Assembly: GCF_004027225.2 (NCBI RefSeq)
Contig: NC_044290.2
Location: 9,440,906-9,504,905 of the forward strand
Direction of reading: 5' to 3'
Length of the DNA: 64,000 nt
From: Strigops habroptila
Taxonomy: Eukaryota > Chordata > Aves > Psittaciformes > Psittacidae
In this document: piece by piece, positions 1-11,020 of the stretch
Position numbering within the stretch: the first letter of the stretch is position 1
Layout: the number at the start of each line of letters is the position of its first letter
The notes under the pieces: generated by a model
The model's database searches: none
Told to the model about the DNA's origin: nothing
Seen by the model: only the letters and a program-made list of their open reading frames with translations
Program-made: the position numbers and the translations under genes

Positions 1-348
1 CTTGTTGATATTACAGTCTGGAGGAGAAACAACATAAACTGAATTAGTAATTTTGTTGTATTTTCTAGTAAATTCTGGTACTTCGTCAAAGTAATGATGA
101 ATTTTAAACTCTCACTATGGAAGAATCACACGGGAACCTGGCTTCCCTGCTGGCAGTAGCAGTGCTGATTGATTTAGCAGAGGGAAACTAAATTAACTTT
201 TCAGTGATTAAAAAAACCTGCAAGTGCAGGGTTGGAGCAGTGCAGCTATTCATCTGTTCTCTATATTTTTAATGTTTGTGAAAAACAAAATTACCAGCAT
301 AGTGCAGTTTCTTCTCCATGATTTGGCTTTGAGGAACTCCAGCGATAA

Positions 349-375
349 TTAAAAAATAATAATAATAATAAAAAA
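349..375. repeat. (AAT)n simple repeat
   Basis: A short run of about five AAT units flanked by A tracts inside the HELZ intron. Seen directly; no function is implied. Confidence 0.7.
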
Positions 376-2624
376 GAGCAATCTTTGGTGTGAATATTAA
401 AAACACTTAATAATGTGTAAAAATCTTTGTAAGCTGGTTTTATTGTCCTTAAAGATCTAATTGCTTTGGGTCAAATTTTATAAACCTGAAACATCTTGTA
501 ATTTCATTGTGTAGTAATTGTGAAGTAGAAACATGCATTGTAGAATGAATGAAAAAAAGCTGTTTGTATCAGCAACAACACACAAGAGTTAAGTTCCTCA
601 TGTGCGTTTTCATTGCCAAAGCGTGCAAATGTTATTTTACAAAACCATATTTATGGCAGCATCTTTTGGGCTAAGTTCGAAGCTTCAAGTTCAAGGCACC
701 TCCTTTAATCTATTTATATTTTCACTGATAATCAAGTTGCTGAATGCATGATACATGTCATCAGGAATGGCATCCATCTCTGCAGTTGCTCTCTAGACTC
801 TGTGGTGATCTAATAGTTGCTCAGGAACCCTAATAAGATTATGCTGGGATCAGCTGATACCACATTTCCTTGCTTTAATTTAAAGGTTGAGAACATGCTT
901 GTGAGTAAAATCCTCAGAGGAAATATGTATCTGTAAAAAGCACCGTATCTATACATTTTCTGTCAAATAATAAATCCTAAACAAAAGGAGCGAGTTTAGA
1001 TTAGTATCAGCATTTGCTATGAAAATGTTTCTTGTTGTGGTTAAGCATGAATTCTGGTTTATAAATAAATGTATATTCAATATTGCCCTGTATCTAATAG
1101 TTCGTGCAAACAGATCTCCATTTTTATGGCTGTTGTGCTTTTCTGCTTTACAGCTCACTGGCTATGATGATAATATTTAAAGCCCAGAAGTGTTTTATAG
1201 TGCTAAGGGTTAATGACCAGTAACTTCAGCATTTCTGGTTACTATTGATTTTTATCCATGAAATTAAAACCCATGAGAATGAGATGCTCTGAACTAGTCC
1301 TGTATGCATTGCTTGAGAGTGAGCAATCATGACACGAGACAGTTCAAGGGCTTGTATTTCCCGTACATCAGAAATGGCTGTGGCACAAGTACTCGGTTAT
1401 CTCAACGTGGATTTATGGAGTACAAGGAGAGCTGCTGCAAATTGCTCAGTGGTGTTATATGCCAGCACTTTCCAAAATTCCAGTTTGAGAGCTTGTTTTG
1501 CATTGCTTTTTCTGTTGATAGCAAGAAAATGATTTTAGTTCTTGAACAAGATGTTTATTTCAGATTTTTTTTCTCCTATTAGACACCTTTATCACACATA
1601 GCTTTCACCTCTGGCCTTGCTTGTCATTACTTGTCTTCTTTTGAGTGCTATGGTTATTTTTGGGAGGTTTTTTTGCTTGTGTTCTGGGGTTCTATTTTTT
1701 GAATCATAGCAACCCTAACAAAACTGTTTTGCTTATGTTCTTTCTATATTCATTCTTCTACAGGTTGGGTATTTTTTTTGTATTACTTTATCAAAAACAA
1801 AATCCTGTGTATGACCCCTCCAGTGAGAAACTTAACTATATACTTATGTTTTTTTCTAGTTTTATACTTATTTGATGGTGTATTTTTGGTTTATGCACTT
1901 CAAAAATAACATTATACGTTTAAAGATTGAAATAAATGTAGAATATCTCTGTTGCCCAGCTCCTAAGCTATAAAGAATGTAGACCTGTATTTCAGTCTCT
2001 AGCTATGTAAGACAGCAGAATTGTCCAGAAAAAAGTAAGATGCCACATTAGGATTCAGGAAATTCACTTGAAAGCACTTTTATACCTGGGGTTTAAAGCA
2101 CCATTTTTTTCCTGATAGTTACAGGGCTTGTTAAATGTGGAGCAAGAACATATCAATTAGCAGGAATGCATTCAGACTAAAATGTCAATAATTATTTGGA
2201 TGGCATTCAGGAGTCGGAATTGCTGTATGAGAATGAATTATATATGGTGCTGTAAAGTTTAATTTTAGCCTATTAAGCTTTAAAGCGAGAAGAATGAAAT
2301 GCTCTTTGTGCTGTCTCAGTGGATAAAGTGTTTAAATTAGAATATATCCCATTCTGAAGCAGCTTACCTTCAGTACATCTGCTAAATCCACCTGTGCAGA
2401 ATTGCAGGTTCAGTGATACGAACTCTGCGGGTACACACACCTGGACAATATCTTTGATAATGTCAGTCTTCTTGGCATTGCTGACAAGGATAATACAAGA
2501 TCCAATAGTCGGGAATGAAGCTAGATAGGATAATAAGAAGAAATTTCTTAGGACCTAGAGTGACTTAAACACAGAAAATTGGTGGTTTCAATATCCCTCA
2601 GTACCCTGGGGTTACTACAGAAAG

Positions 2625-2850
2625 ATTTAGACTGGATATTAAGAAAAATTTCTTCACCAAAAGGGTGGTCAGGTATTGGAACAAGGTTCCCAGGGAAGCA
2701 GTGGAATCACCATCCCTTGAAGTGTTCAAAAATCGTGTAGATGAGGCCCTTAGTGTCATGGTTTAGTGGTGGATTTAGCAGTTGTGGGGTAAAGGTTGGA
2801 CTTGGTGATCTTAAAGGTCTTTTCCAACTGAGCTGATTCTGTGATTTCCT
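2625..2850 (+). mobile_element. CR1 LINE 3' fragment
   Basis: The stretch carries the familiar end of avian CR1: a 'gactggatattaag...aaatttcttcacc' segment, then 'gggtggtcaggtattggaac', 'catcccttgaagtgttcaa', 'gttggacttggtgatcttaa', 'aggtcttttccaac' and a terminal 'attctgtgattt'. It is in the same orientation as HELZ. It is truncated at its 5' side, as most CR1 copies are, and has no open frame. The wording 'gcccttagtgtcatggtttag' points to a different subfamily from the copies at 7.9 and 24.2 kb, but I cannot name it without a library. Confidence 0.9.
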
Positions 2851-2897
2851 AAGTCTGAGCTGTTCATTTAGACAAACTGTGGTTACTCCTTTCACAG

Positions 2898-3229
2898 CTC
2901 CACCGAAGACGGTCAAGCCCCCAGAGGAACACCTGAAGGCGGAGAACATACAACTATCCAACTCCTTCAACTACAGCGTGCTACAGCATCTCGGCCAGTT
3001 TCCACCTCTCATGCCCAACAAGCAGATCGTCGAGTCGAACAGCAACAGCCAGCAGAACGCTGGTGGGAGCAAGCCTGTCATGTCCTACGCAAGTGCTCTG
3101 CGGGCTCCGCCAAAGCCCAAACCTCCTCCTGAGCAGACAAAAAAGAATAGCGACCCTTTGTCTTTGTTTCAGGAACTTAGCCTAGGTAGTTCATCAGGTA
3201 GCAATGGCTTTTACTCCTATTTTAAATAA
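2898..3229 (+). CDS. HELZ: HELZ terminal coding exon (C-terminal ~110 residues)
   Basis: This is the end of HELZ, a large superfamily-1 RNA helicase-like protein (about 1940 residues in human) with an N-terminal CCCH zinc finger and a long disordered C-terminus. Published work links the protein to poly(A)-binding protein and CCR4-NOT in mRNA control. The exon encodes only the disordered tail: Pro/Lys-rich '[11 protein letters not shown]', then '[20 protein letters not shown]', '[18 protein letters not shown]', '[19 protein letters not shown]' and the terminal 'FYSYFK', followed by TAA at 3227-3229. That ending is the recognisable HELZ C-terminus. The acceptor chosen is CAG at 2895-2897, after a pyrimidine-rich 'ttactcctttcacag'. 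A TAG at 2869-2871 is a weaker alternative that would use a different phase (26 bases apart). No helicase motif lies in this exon. Confidence 0.9.
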
Positions 3230-3565
3230 CCAGATTATTTTTTTTAGAGAGAATTTAATTTTTATTTGTGTCAGTAGATCTAAGATAGTTGGGGCTTCAC
3301 CTGTAGTTGCAAATATTCCCTTTGTTTATATTAGTAACTATATCCTCACTTAATTGCTTTGCTGCTAGACTTGCAACTAATTTTGGGGGGTTTTGTTTTG
3401 TTTTTTTTTAATTATATTCCATTATTTTGCATTTTTTTGGATGTGGGTCAGGGTTTTTTTGGAATCTTTTCTGTAGGAAAACACACACCTGTTATTTTTT
3501 AAGTTGCATAACGTTACTGATCTGTTGCATTAAACTAGCAGCTGAGAGGTTATTACCTGTCCAAC

Positions 3566-3627
3566 AAAAAAAAGAAAAGGAAAAAAAAAAAGAAAAAAAA
3601 AAAGGAAAAAAAGGAAAAAAAAAAAAG
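3566..3627 (+). repeat. Purine (A-rich, AAAG/AAGG) tract in HELZ 3' UTR
   Basis: About 62 bases made only of A with scattered G, starting 336 bases after the HELZ stop. It is a low-complexity tract seen directly, and its length is likely polymorphic. Confidence 0.85.
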
Positions 3628-3766
3628 TTTGTCTAAATTGTATTTAAGAAGATTGTAAGTAGCATTTACATTTATTCAATAACATTAGCATACTATGCTG
3701 GGTTTCTGTACCAGAAATGGCCAGTTAATGTAAAAATGTATGTTATTTCTGCTTAAATTCATTTAA

Positions 3767-3785
3767 TTTTTTTTTTTTTTTTTTT
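3767..3785 (+). repeat. Poly(T) tract directly before an AATAAA signal
   Basis: A run of T ends one base before the AATAAA region at 3787-3792. In the transcript it would be a U-rich upstream element beside a candidate poly(A) signal. Confidence 0.7.
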
Positions 3786-3786
3786 A

Positions 3787-3792
3787 AATAAA
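3787..3792 (+). terminator. HELZ: Candidate HELZ poly(A) signal 1
   Basis: AATAAA hexamer 557 bases after the stop codon, immediately preceded by a U-rich tract. Whether it is used is unknown. Confidence 0.4.
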
Positions 3793-3994
3793 GGTGCAGC
3801 ATCTTCTAAATCCTTTCAGTTTTATCAGCTTTTTTGTGAAGGGATGCTGCATTCTCAGACTTTTCTAGTTTTAGATTCTGTATGATGTGGTATTGTATTT
3901 TCCATCCACCGTAGGGTAAAGTAAAGGCATTCTTTGCAGACACCTTTGCCATTGTTTGGAAACATTCAGATAAAAAAGTATTGGTATACTTTAA

Positions 3995-4000
3995 AATAAA
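3995..4000 (+). terminator. HELZ: Candidate HELZ poly(A) signal 2
   Basis: AATAAA followed within about 20 bases by a genomic A-rich tract. The tract could also cause internal oligo-dT priming in cDNA, so transcript ends mapped here would need care. Confidence 0.35.
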
Positions 4001-4017
4001 ATTAAAAAAAAATATGT

Positions 4018-4106
4018 AAAAAACAAAAAAAAAAAAAAAAAACACCCACAAAAAAAAAAAAAAAACCCAAAAAAACCCTAAAAAAAAAAAAAAAAAACCA
4101 ACAAAG
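4018..4106 (+). repeat. Long A-rich tract with CCC interruptions
   Basis: Nearly 90 bases of A runs broken by 'cacccac', 'ccc' and 'ccaacaaag'. Low-complexity sequence within the HELZ 3' UTR. Confidence 0.85.
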
Positions 4107-4396
4107 AAACTCTACATTTTATTTTTGGACAAGCTGGTAATAGAAGCTTGTTTGAAAAGTTAATTTGATAGGTTTTTTAAATGAATCATGAAGCTGAAAA
4201 TAAATTTTTAGGTATGTTGGTGCTTAGTAGATTTAATAACTATTTTAAAAAGGAAAAAAAAAAATGTGTGACTTTAGTAAAACTACTTTTTTTTTGTTGG
4301 TTTGTTTAATTTTTTTTTTCCACTATGCATGTGTAAATGTTTGTAATCTGGCTTCTCCCCCTCTCCAGTGGTATAAAGAATTGTGCCGCTTGAATT

Positions 4397-4438
4397 CTTT
4401 TTTTTTTTCTTTCTTTTTTTTTTTGTTTCTCTCTCTCC
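4397..4438 (+). repeat. Pyrimidine tract (T-rich then CT)
   Basis: T runs with single C interruptions pass into 'ctctctctcc'. It is in the probable HELZ 3' UTR and would be a polypyrimidine-binding substrate in RNA; that role is inference. Confidence 0.7.
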
Positions 4439-5532
4439 GGTAAAACTTTTGGTACATTATTTGATGTTTACATTAAAATGTGACATTATACAAGGAAATT
4501 CAGATATTTTGCTAACTGTTTTGTTTGAGGAACATCATTAAAGAAGAGATTTAATGTTTGTCAAAGCTGTATCCAAATTAATCGAAACCTTTGGGGGATG
4601 AGAACGGTTCCCAGGTTATTTATCTATATGAGTTCTGCCAAGTTCTCCACAAACCTGGCCCCTTAGGAGAACAAACTGCAAAGAAGAAAATTATGATTAT
4701 GGGATATTTAAAAATTAAAGAGATAAGTGTGAATGAAAACTCGGAAGATGAAATTTGTTGCTGAAGATTTCAGGTCTTGCACACTGTTCATACTTTAGCA
4801 GCTGGGGAGCTAGCGAGGGGGGGTATAGTTTCTCCAGATTCATAGTCCTCCTTTTACACTTGAAGTAACTTTAAATCTGGGAAGTGCATTACAGGGACTG
4901 AGCTGGGTGTAGTCGCAGTACTCCTCCACTTAATGACATGCAAGAATTAAAGTTGTAGAGCTGTGTGGGGGTGATTTAAGATTTCTACAGCTGTCCATGG
5001 GACACCTGACTAATGAGCAGTGGCTGCTGCTGTATTCAATCAGATTTTTGCTCTGGTTACAATCAGGGTTATTATTTCTTTTGCATTTGACTTCATGTTT
5101 TAAGGCGAGGGTCTTTATGTAATGGGGTTGATTTAAACTCAGTACACTGCAGAGGTTTGCATATAAATTTTTTATTATAAATCTTTGCTGGTTTATGATT
5201 CAGAAACTTATCTGAAAAACTTTTTGCTGTAAAAAGAAGAGCACGCGTAACTCCTTAATTTATTTCCTATATGTGTATACCAAACAAAAGATGCTGGGAG
5301 AGGGGAAAGCCCCTTGCCAAGTTATGCTTAGCACTTCAGCATATGGCATCAAATCGAGAGGACCCAAAAATGAGGAGAGGCCAAATTCTGCAACCTTGAA
5401 TCAAGCAAAACTACTGTTCAATGGGTTTTTGCCAAGCTGACGGCTGCAGAAATAGGTCCATGGGAAATTCGCTTGCAAGGGCCGGGTGTGTGCTCAGTCT
5501 AAGTTAGCCTCAGTCTTTTTATTTCAGCGGAA

Positions 5533-5568
5533 CGGTGCCAGTTCTCCTCAACGGAGTGACTGGCACTG
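5533..5568 (+). other. Strong predicted stem-loop
   Basis: Arms 5535-5542 (gtgccagt) and 5559-5566 (actggcac) pair perfectly over 8 bp. A C-G and a G-U pair extend the stem to 5533 and 5568. Inside, 5544-5547 (ctcc) pairs with 5553-5556 (ggag) around a five-base loop, leaving a small internal loop. It lies in the probable distal HELZ 3' UTR or just beyond. Confidence 0.6.
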
Positions 5569-5771
5569 CTCTGAGAGAAGAATCTGTGTGCCTGAGCGTT
5601 GTAGTCTGTGAAGAGTTCTTGATGAGATGTGCGAGACTATGACAGAGAAGAGGTAGGGTTCAAATGCACTTCACTTCGCCGAGTCGGCATTGTAATTTCA
5701 GGGGTTTCAAAATCACTCATTTATATGGAGCAGTCTTTTGATTCTGTTCACCATATTTGAATATTAAAACT

Positions 5772-5777
5772 AATAAA
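5772..5777 (+). terminator. HELZ: Candidate distal HELZ poly(A) signal
   Basis: AATAAA about 2.5 kb after the HELZ stop, in AT-rich sequence. It is the last clear hexamer noted before sequence with no transcript-like signal. Confidence 0.35.
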
Positions 5778-7919
5778 CATCACTTGTTAATTTACTGCTA
5801 TCTGTCAATTAGTTAAGGGGGAGATGGTTGCATCTCACCACATTTTATTTGTGTTTTACACTGGCATTTTTTTCTGCACTGAAAATACTATGAATGAAGG
5901 AGCATTTTCTCTCTGACTTAGGGTTTCAATTCTAAAACTTTATGGAAATCCCTGCTGGTTTTGGTTCTAAATTTTCCTAAGTGCTGTCACCCAGGAGTCT
6001 GAGGATGATATGGCAGAGATCTTCAGACATACTTTCTCCTGGAAGATGTCCTCAAGTATAGTTTGTGCTGTTTTACTTAATTCTATAGGTGATGGCATTC
6101 CTGACTGTGAGCAGAATGTGAATGCTGCCCTTGGCTTTACAAACCCTGCGAGTACCATTCCCTACTTTGATTAATTAGTGTTTTGTTTCCAGATTTGTCA
6201 AGTTCAGCTCTTTTGGTACCTTTTTTTTGCAGAGATCATGCTCTATAAGCAATTCTTTTGCTGTATATGTGATATCTCTACTATAAGTAGCACTGAGAAC
6301 ACTGTGCCTGCCCACTCTGACTTTTCTTTGGAGTGAAATCAAGCATATCAGAATCCGCACGTTTCCAAAGCAATCAGCCCAGGATGCTTCATGCTCTGCC
6401 CGTGTCATCGTTCAGCTCATTTCATTTGTTTTGTTAGTTTTTTAACTTTCTGGTTTTCCTCGAAACACTGCAGACAATTAACTTGTCAAGACGGGTGGGG
6501 ATGATTTATGGTGCCTATAAAATTTGCACATCATATTCCTTGACATGAAATATGGGCTATTTGTGTTGGTATAGCAATACTTGCTCCAGTATCTTTTTGT
6601 TAGCTGTCAGGAGCAAGGATTCAATCATTCAATTCTTTTCTAGCTCTTTCATTCAAGAAAAACAAAAAGATCTGCAGCAAATGCAATGGAAATGTCAGTT
6701 TGAGGGGTGGTGGGGTGGTACCTTTAGCTCTAGTTGAAAATGTTAAGAAGTTTTTATCTCATTAAGGATTAGTAGATGCTTCTGATAAATGACAGAAACT
6801 GCTCTGTGATCTGAATTATCCCGGGCTAGATAGATGATGTCAGTCCTTTTTCCATAGGACTTGCTCGCTCCTGAAGGGCAGATGCTTTCATGACCAGCAC
6901 AAGCCATCACTTGTGGTGTGCTCCCAGTGATACCAGTGATGGTGGGCATAAAGCTGAACCCAAACTCTGGAGTGCAGCCCTACCAAAACAGACTTGTGCT
7001 GCTCCTGCTGTTAAAATGAAATAGGCCAGAAATCCAAGTTACTCCCTTCTCTGCATTTCCTTGTAGAAAGCAGGGAAGCTGCTCCTTGTCTGTCTAGCTG
7101 CAGAGTGTGCATATGTGATGTCTGTATGGCTTGAATTTATGTTCAATAGCTCCACTGGAGCCAGAACATCCATCAAGTATGACAAAGCAAGAACAATCTC
7201 ATCCTCTACTACAGTCAAAACAAATCCGTGAAGCTCTTTTCTTGCCCTTTGGTAATGATAGAAAAGGGAAATAATTTAAATGGATGCATTTAAAACAGGT
7301 ACCGTTGTCGTGTGTGTGTAGTTTATGGTACAGAGCAGCCTAATACTCCAGTATTTAAGTTACAGAAGTAATACAAATAATTGAAATACAAAAAATAAGT
7401 CAAAGGGACACTGTCCCACTGTGGAAAGTGGAATCTTATTTTAAATGAAGTTTAAACTGAGGTTCATTCTATAAACAGTTTCTGCACATGGGTCAGGTTC
7501 CTGGTATGCAAGTGTCCGACTGTCACATGCGGGATGGAGCCCAAGAGCTCGGTGTTAATCTCCAGGGCCCTCCTTGGGGCTGGCAGGACACAGTGCTGCG
7601 AACAGCCATCTCTTGACATCGATGACCTCTTGTATCAGGTATGTTCCTCAAGAGCTATAAAGCCCAGGAGAGACAGGGCCCCAGCGCAGTGGGGCAGTGG
7701 GCAGATGTCATTGCAGGGGAAGAGAGTGGAAATTCTCAGGTCTTTGAGACTGTCTGGAAATCACTTCAACAACTGTCAAAGTAAGGAGAAAAAAGAGGTG
7801 ATGGCCACAGAGAAGTGACAGAGTGGAAAAGGGTCAGAGAAAAGAAGAAGGAAATAAGTAAGTAATCATTCCTTTGTAAACCACATGCCAGGGTGGTCAA
7901 ACACCTGAGCATCGCACAT

Positions 7920-8105
7920 ATAGAATCACAGAATGGTTTGTGTTGGAAGGGACCTTAAAGCTCATCTAGTTCCAAACCTCTACCATGGGCAGGGACACCT
8001 TCCACTAGAGCAGGTTGTTCCAAGCCCCATCCAACCTGGCCATGAACAGGGATGGGGCAGCCACAGCTTCTGTGGGCGCCCTGTGCCAGGGCCTCAGCAA
8101 TCAAG
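7920..8105 (-). mobile_element. CR1 LINE 3' fragment, reverse orientation
   Basis: It opens with the reverse complement of the CR1 3' end, 'atagaatcacagaatggttt', then 'ttggaagggaccttaaag' and 'catctagttccaa'. It continues with 'ccatgggcagggacacctt', 'gttccaagccccatccaacc' and 'cagggatggggcagccac'. This is the standard chicken-repeat consensus read backwards. The match fades after about 8105. An in-frame ORF through it is incidental. Confidence 0.93.
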
Positions 8106-10087
8106 GCAGTCTTTGGACTGTAAAAGAAATGATGAATGGATTTGCAATGGATGTGCTGGCCCTTGTGAGGGATGGGCAAATAGGAAAGCAGGCTTTGTAC
8201 CAAGATTTCTGAATGAAGCTTCCCTGCACACACGCATCTGTGCCCCCTTGTGTGCTCTAAACCCACTGACCTGTGAGCTCGGGGTAAGCTCCTTCTCCTG
8301 CGCCTGGCTGGGGATGCGTGGCTATTGCGGATGCAGGTGCTGCAGATGGACGCTATGCTGAGAGCTCAGCTAGCTACATGCTAAACAGGCAATTCTGTTC
8401 TTCAGGGTTGTTAGTCTGGCACCTTTTCTGCACATTAAGTTCACACCACACAGCATTTAAAAATAAGGGAAGCAGATTCTCTCCACGCCTTGTGCCTAAC
8501 AGCAAATCTTGCTCTTACATAAACAAAAAGACTCCGTGTCTTCTCTTGCTCTGGGATTTAACGCTTGGGCTTTGCAGTGTGATGGGCAGATACCAGTAAG
8601 AGAAATCTCCTAGTACTGTGTCGCATGTGATGCCCTGGGGCGCCCTGGTGTGAGGCAGGGATTTTGGTTTATGGAGTGGCAAATGGCATGTGTCCATGGG
8701 AGCCGTGGCCGAAGTTGTCTGTGGTAGTGATAGGTCCAATGCTCAGGATTTTATAGTGGCTGGTGGTAGTTACTTGTTCTGTGACTTTATTTGCGTCTTC
8801 CTCTCTCCGATACATGTTTCCCACTTGGTTCTTTGTGTCCCAAACCCATGTGTGATCCTGTTGGTTGTGTAACATCTAGGTTCCCATCCCTGTTTCACTC
8901 TGACTCCTTGCCAGCGAGGATGTTTCTTGCACATTTTCGTGCTACTTTCCCAAAGTTTTGGTGGCTGTTCCTTGCCATTCACTCAGCTGAGGGAATGAAA
9001 ACTGAAACTGGTTACAGCTACCCCCTCAACGTGATATTCTTCTTTTTCCTTTATGAAGGCCAATTACTTTTATTAACTCTCTCAAAACACTTTATGCTCT
9101 CCCTGGCAGAGGGATTTCGATATGGCAGAACAAACCTGCTGCAGGAGCAGTGCCTTTGCTGCTGTGAATACCAATGACCAATTTAATACACGGGTCCCTC
9201 ATCAGCGTTTCCTAATATCTGGAAAAAGAAAATGAAGTCATCCACATGCTTCTCAGTCTTGCAGGGACCATACGAAGTAGTGAGTGATCAAAAAGCCTCA
9301 CCTTAAAGCAGACAGAGGATAAAGCTCAGTGGGGTTAAGAGCTTTAGGAGGCACCAAGCTCTGTTGCCTGAGTTGCTGTCTGTGGGTGCAGGGTCTCACT
9401 GCTACAAGCTGTGTGTTTTGTCTGGATTGTGAGTAGAGTGATCCCAGAGAGGCTGTAAAATCTCTGGATCCAGGCCAAACCACAGCACTCACTGGGGCTT
9501 GGATGAGGCAGTTCAGCACTGACACAAGTAGGAGCGTGCATGAGACAGGTGAGACCTTCTGGGATGTGTTTATCTGAAATATGTATGTCTTGCTCTTGAG
9601 TATCATGAAAACATGTTGGCCCATCAGGATAAGAAGCCACCTAGAAATTACTTCATCCCAGAAGCAGCATTGCAAGAGAGGGATGGTGCTGCAGAAAAGG
9701 TGTGGATGAAGGACTTCCTGGGGGCACAGGACATGCCACTGGCCTGCATGGGTGATAAACTTAGGCCCATGGCCCCAAACCTCGCTTATCTCAACCCATT
9801 ACATGTCCAAGGTGGGGTCATTTTGATGATGATGGCAGAGCTGGAAATGTTTTGCTTAGATCAGTCTGTGTTGTGTATGTTTGGATAGATCTCAGCCTGA
9901 GTTCAGCCGCTGCAGGGGTCACACCAACTCCTTTCCGTTCTGTTGTCACATGTAAAGGATCTCCCTAGAAACTAACCTTTGTTTTCCTCAACAATGAAAA
10001 TGCAAATGAAGAATGTCAGCTCTGTACCCAAAAATAAGATTTCAAAACCATTTAGCATTTCACAGTGACAACTTGAAGACTTGCACT

Positions 10088-10108
10088 TGTCTCTCATGAT
10101 GAGAGACA
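10088..10108. repeat. 21-bp near-perfect palindrome
   Basis: Arms 10088-10097 (tgtctctcat) and 10099-10108 (atgagagaca) are perfect reverse complements around a single G. It stands in unique intergenic sequence. Confidence 0.75.
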
Positions 10109-11020
10109 GGCAGAGGTCCCCAGCTCACACTCAGATCTGAACACCAGCGAATGATTTATCCCCAAACTTTATAATATATGTGTTATTTGTAATGCTTTTC
10201 AACTTCAAAGAGCTTGAAAACTATTAATGCAAGTGCACAAAAGGCTTCTGTTCTTGCTGCCACTCTGCGGGTGGGAAAATGGAGATGTGCCTGAGTCTGG
10301 TGGGGATTTGGTTGGTCTCAGTGTGCCTGGACAGGATCTGGCTGATGGCAGGGCCATGAGCAGCCCCTTGTACCAGCACAGAATTGCTGGGTAGCTTCTT
10401 GGAATGTTTGAACATGTCATGATTTCAGATCTCTTCAAATTGATCAGAGGTTTTCTGTTCCAAATTCTGTTTTTCTTTAGAACTGTGGACAGGTAAATGT
10501 GGAGGGAAGGATGCTTCAGTTCCCTTTTCTTCTGCTTTTTAAATTATTGTGTGGAAAAACTATATGTAAAACATACACTTTTTCCTCCTTGTGCTGAGGG
10601 ACTGTGATGGTGCAAGGGGCTGAGTGAGCACGTGGGGTTTGGGGACCCCCAGTGCTGCAGGCAGCCGCGGCACAGCACCACAGGGGCTCTGCAGCACAAC
10701 CAGCCCTGCAGCATCCCAGCAGCGGTGCCTCGGGGGTGCGTTTCTTCAGGCATGCATAAACAGCCATGCGCTTCTGTAGTGTTTTCAGGGCTGAATCTCC
10801 TGGGTGTTTCAGACTAAATCTTTCTTTCTTGGTAGGTACCTTGAATGTAGTTTTATATATGTACGCAGTGAGCAAAGCATGGTAGTCTTAAAAAGCCCAT
10901 TCACAGAGAGCAAATGAGAGCTCCGCGCAGTAAATACCATCCCGAATTACACTGTCATTCTGGACCTAGCAGAATTTGATGGGCCGCGTGATTCATCCAT
11001 CAGTCATTTTTCCAGAAAAT

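Larger units (their letters stand above)
1..2897 (+). other. HELZ: Last intron of HELZ (3' part)
   Basis: No stretch here reads like HELZ coding sequence in any frame; the open frames are short and of low-complexity composition. The region ends at an AG acceptor before the terminal exon. It contains a short (AAT)n run at about 349-375 and a CR1 fragment at about 2625-2850. The intron assignment is inferred from the downstream exon, which needs an upstream splice partner. The donor and the rest of the gene lie left of the window. Confidence 0.75.
3230..5777 (+). other. HELZ: HELZ 3' UTR (probable extent)
   Basis: After the stop the sequence is AT-rich with long A, T and purine tracts and no coding signal. 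AATAAA hexamers on the + strand lie at 3787-3792, 3995-4000, 4199-4204 and 5772-5777, so alternative 3' ends are plausible. Mammalian HELZ has a 3' UTR of several kilobases, which makes the more distal signal, or one further right, credible. The true end cannot be set from sequence alone. Confidence 0.55.
5778..11020. other. Intergenic spacer between HELZ and CACNG1 (tail to tail)
   Basis: About 5.2 kb with no supported gene. The short open frames here are not conserved-looking, overlap each other on both strands, and include CR1 sequence. It contains a CR1 fragment at 7920-8105 and a near-perfect palindrome at 10088-10108. Either flanking 3' UTR could run into it. Confidence 0.7.

Noticed and set aside
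3995-4106. AATAAA followed by a long A tract, as at the end of a retroposed mRNA
   Set aside because: The sequence before it runs on continuously from the HELZ stop codon, and no second coding sequence or target-site duplication is visible. A genomic A-rich tract in the HELZ 3' UTR explains it.
7933-8361. 142-codon open frame on the + strand
   Set aside because: Its first half is reverse-oriented CR1 3' sequence, which is non-coding.
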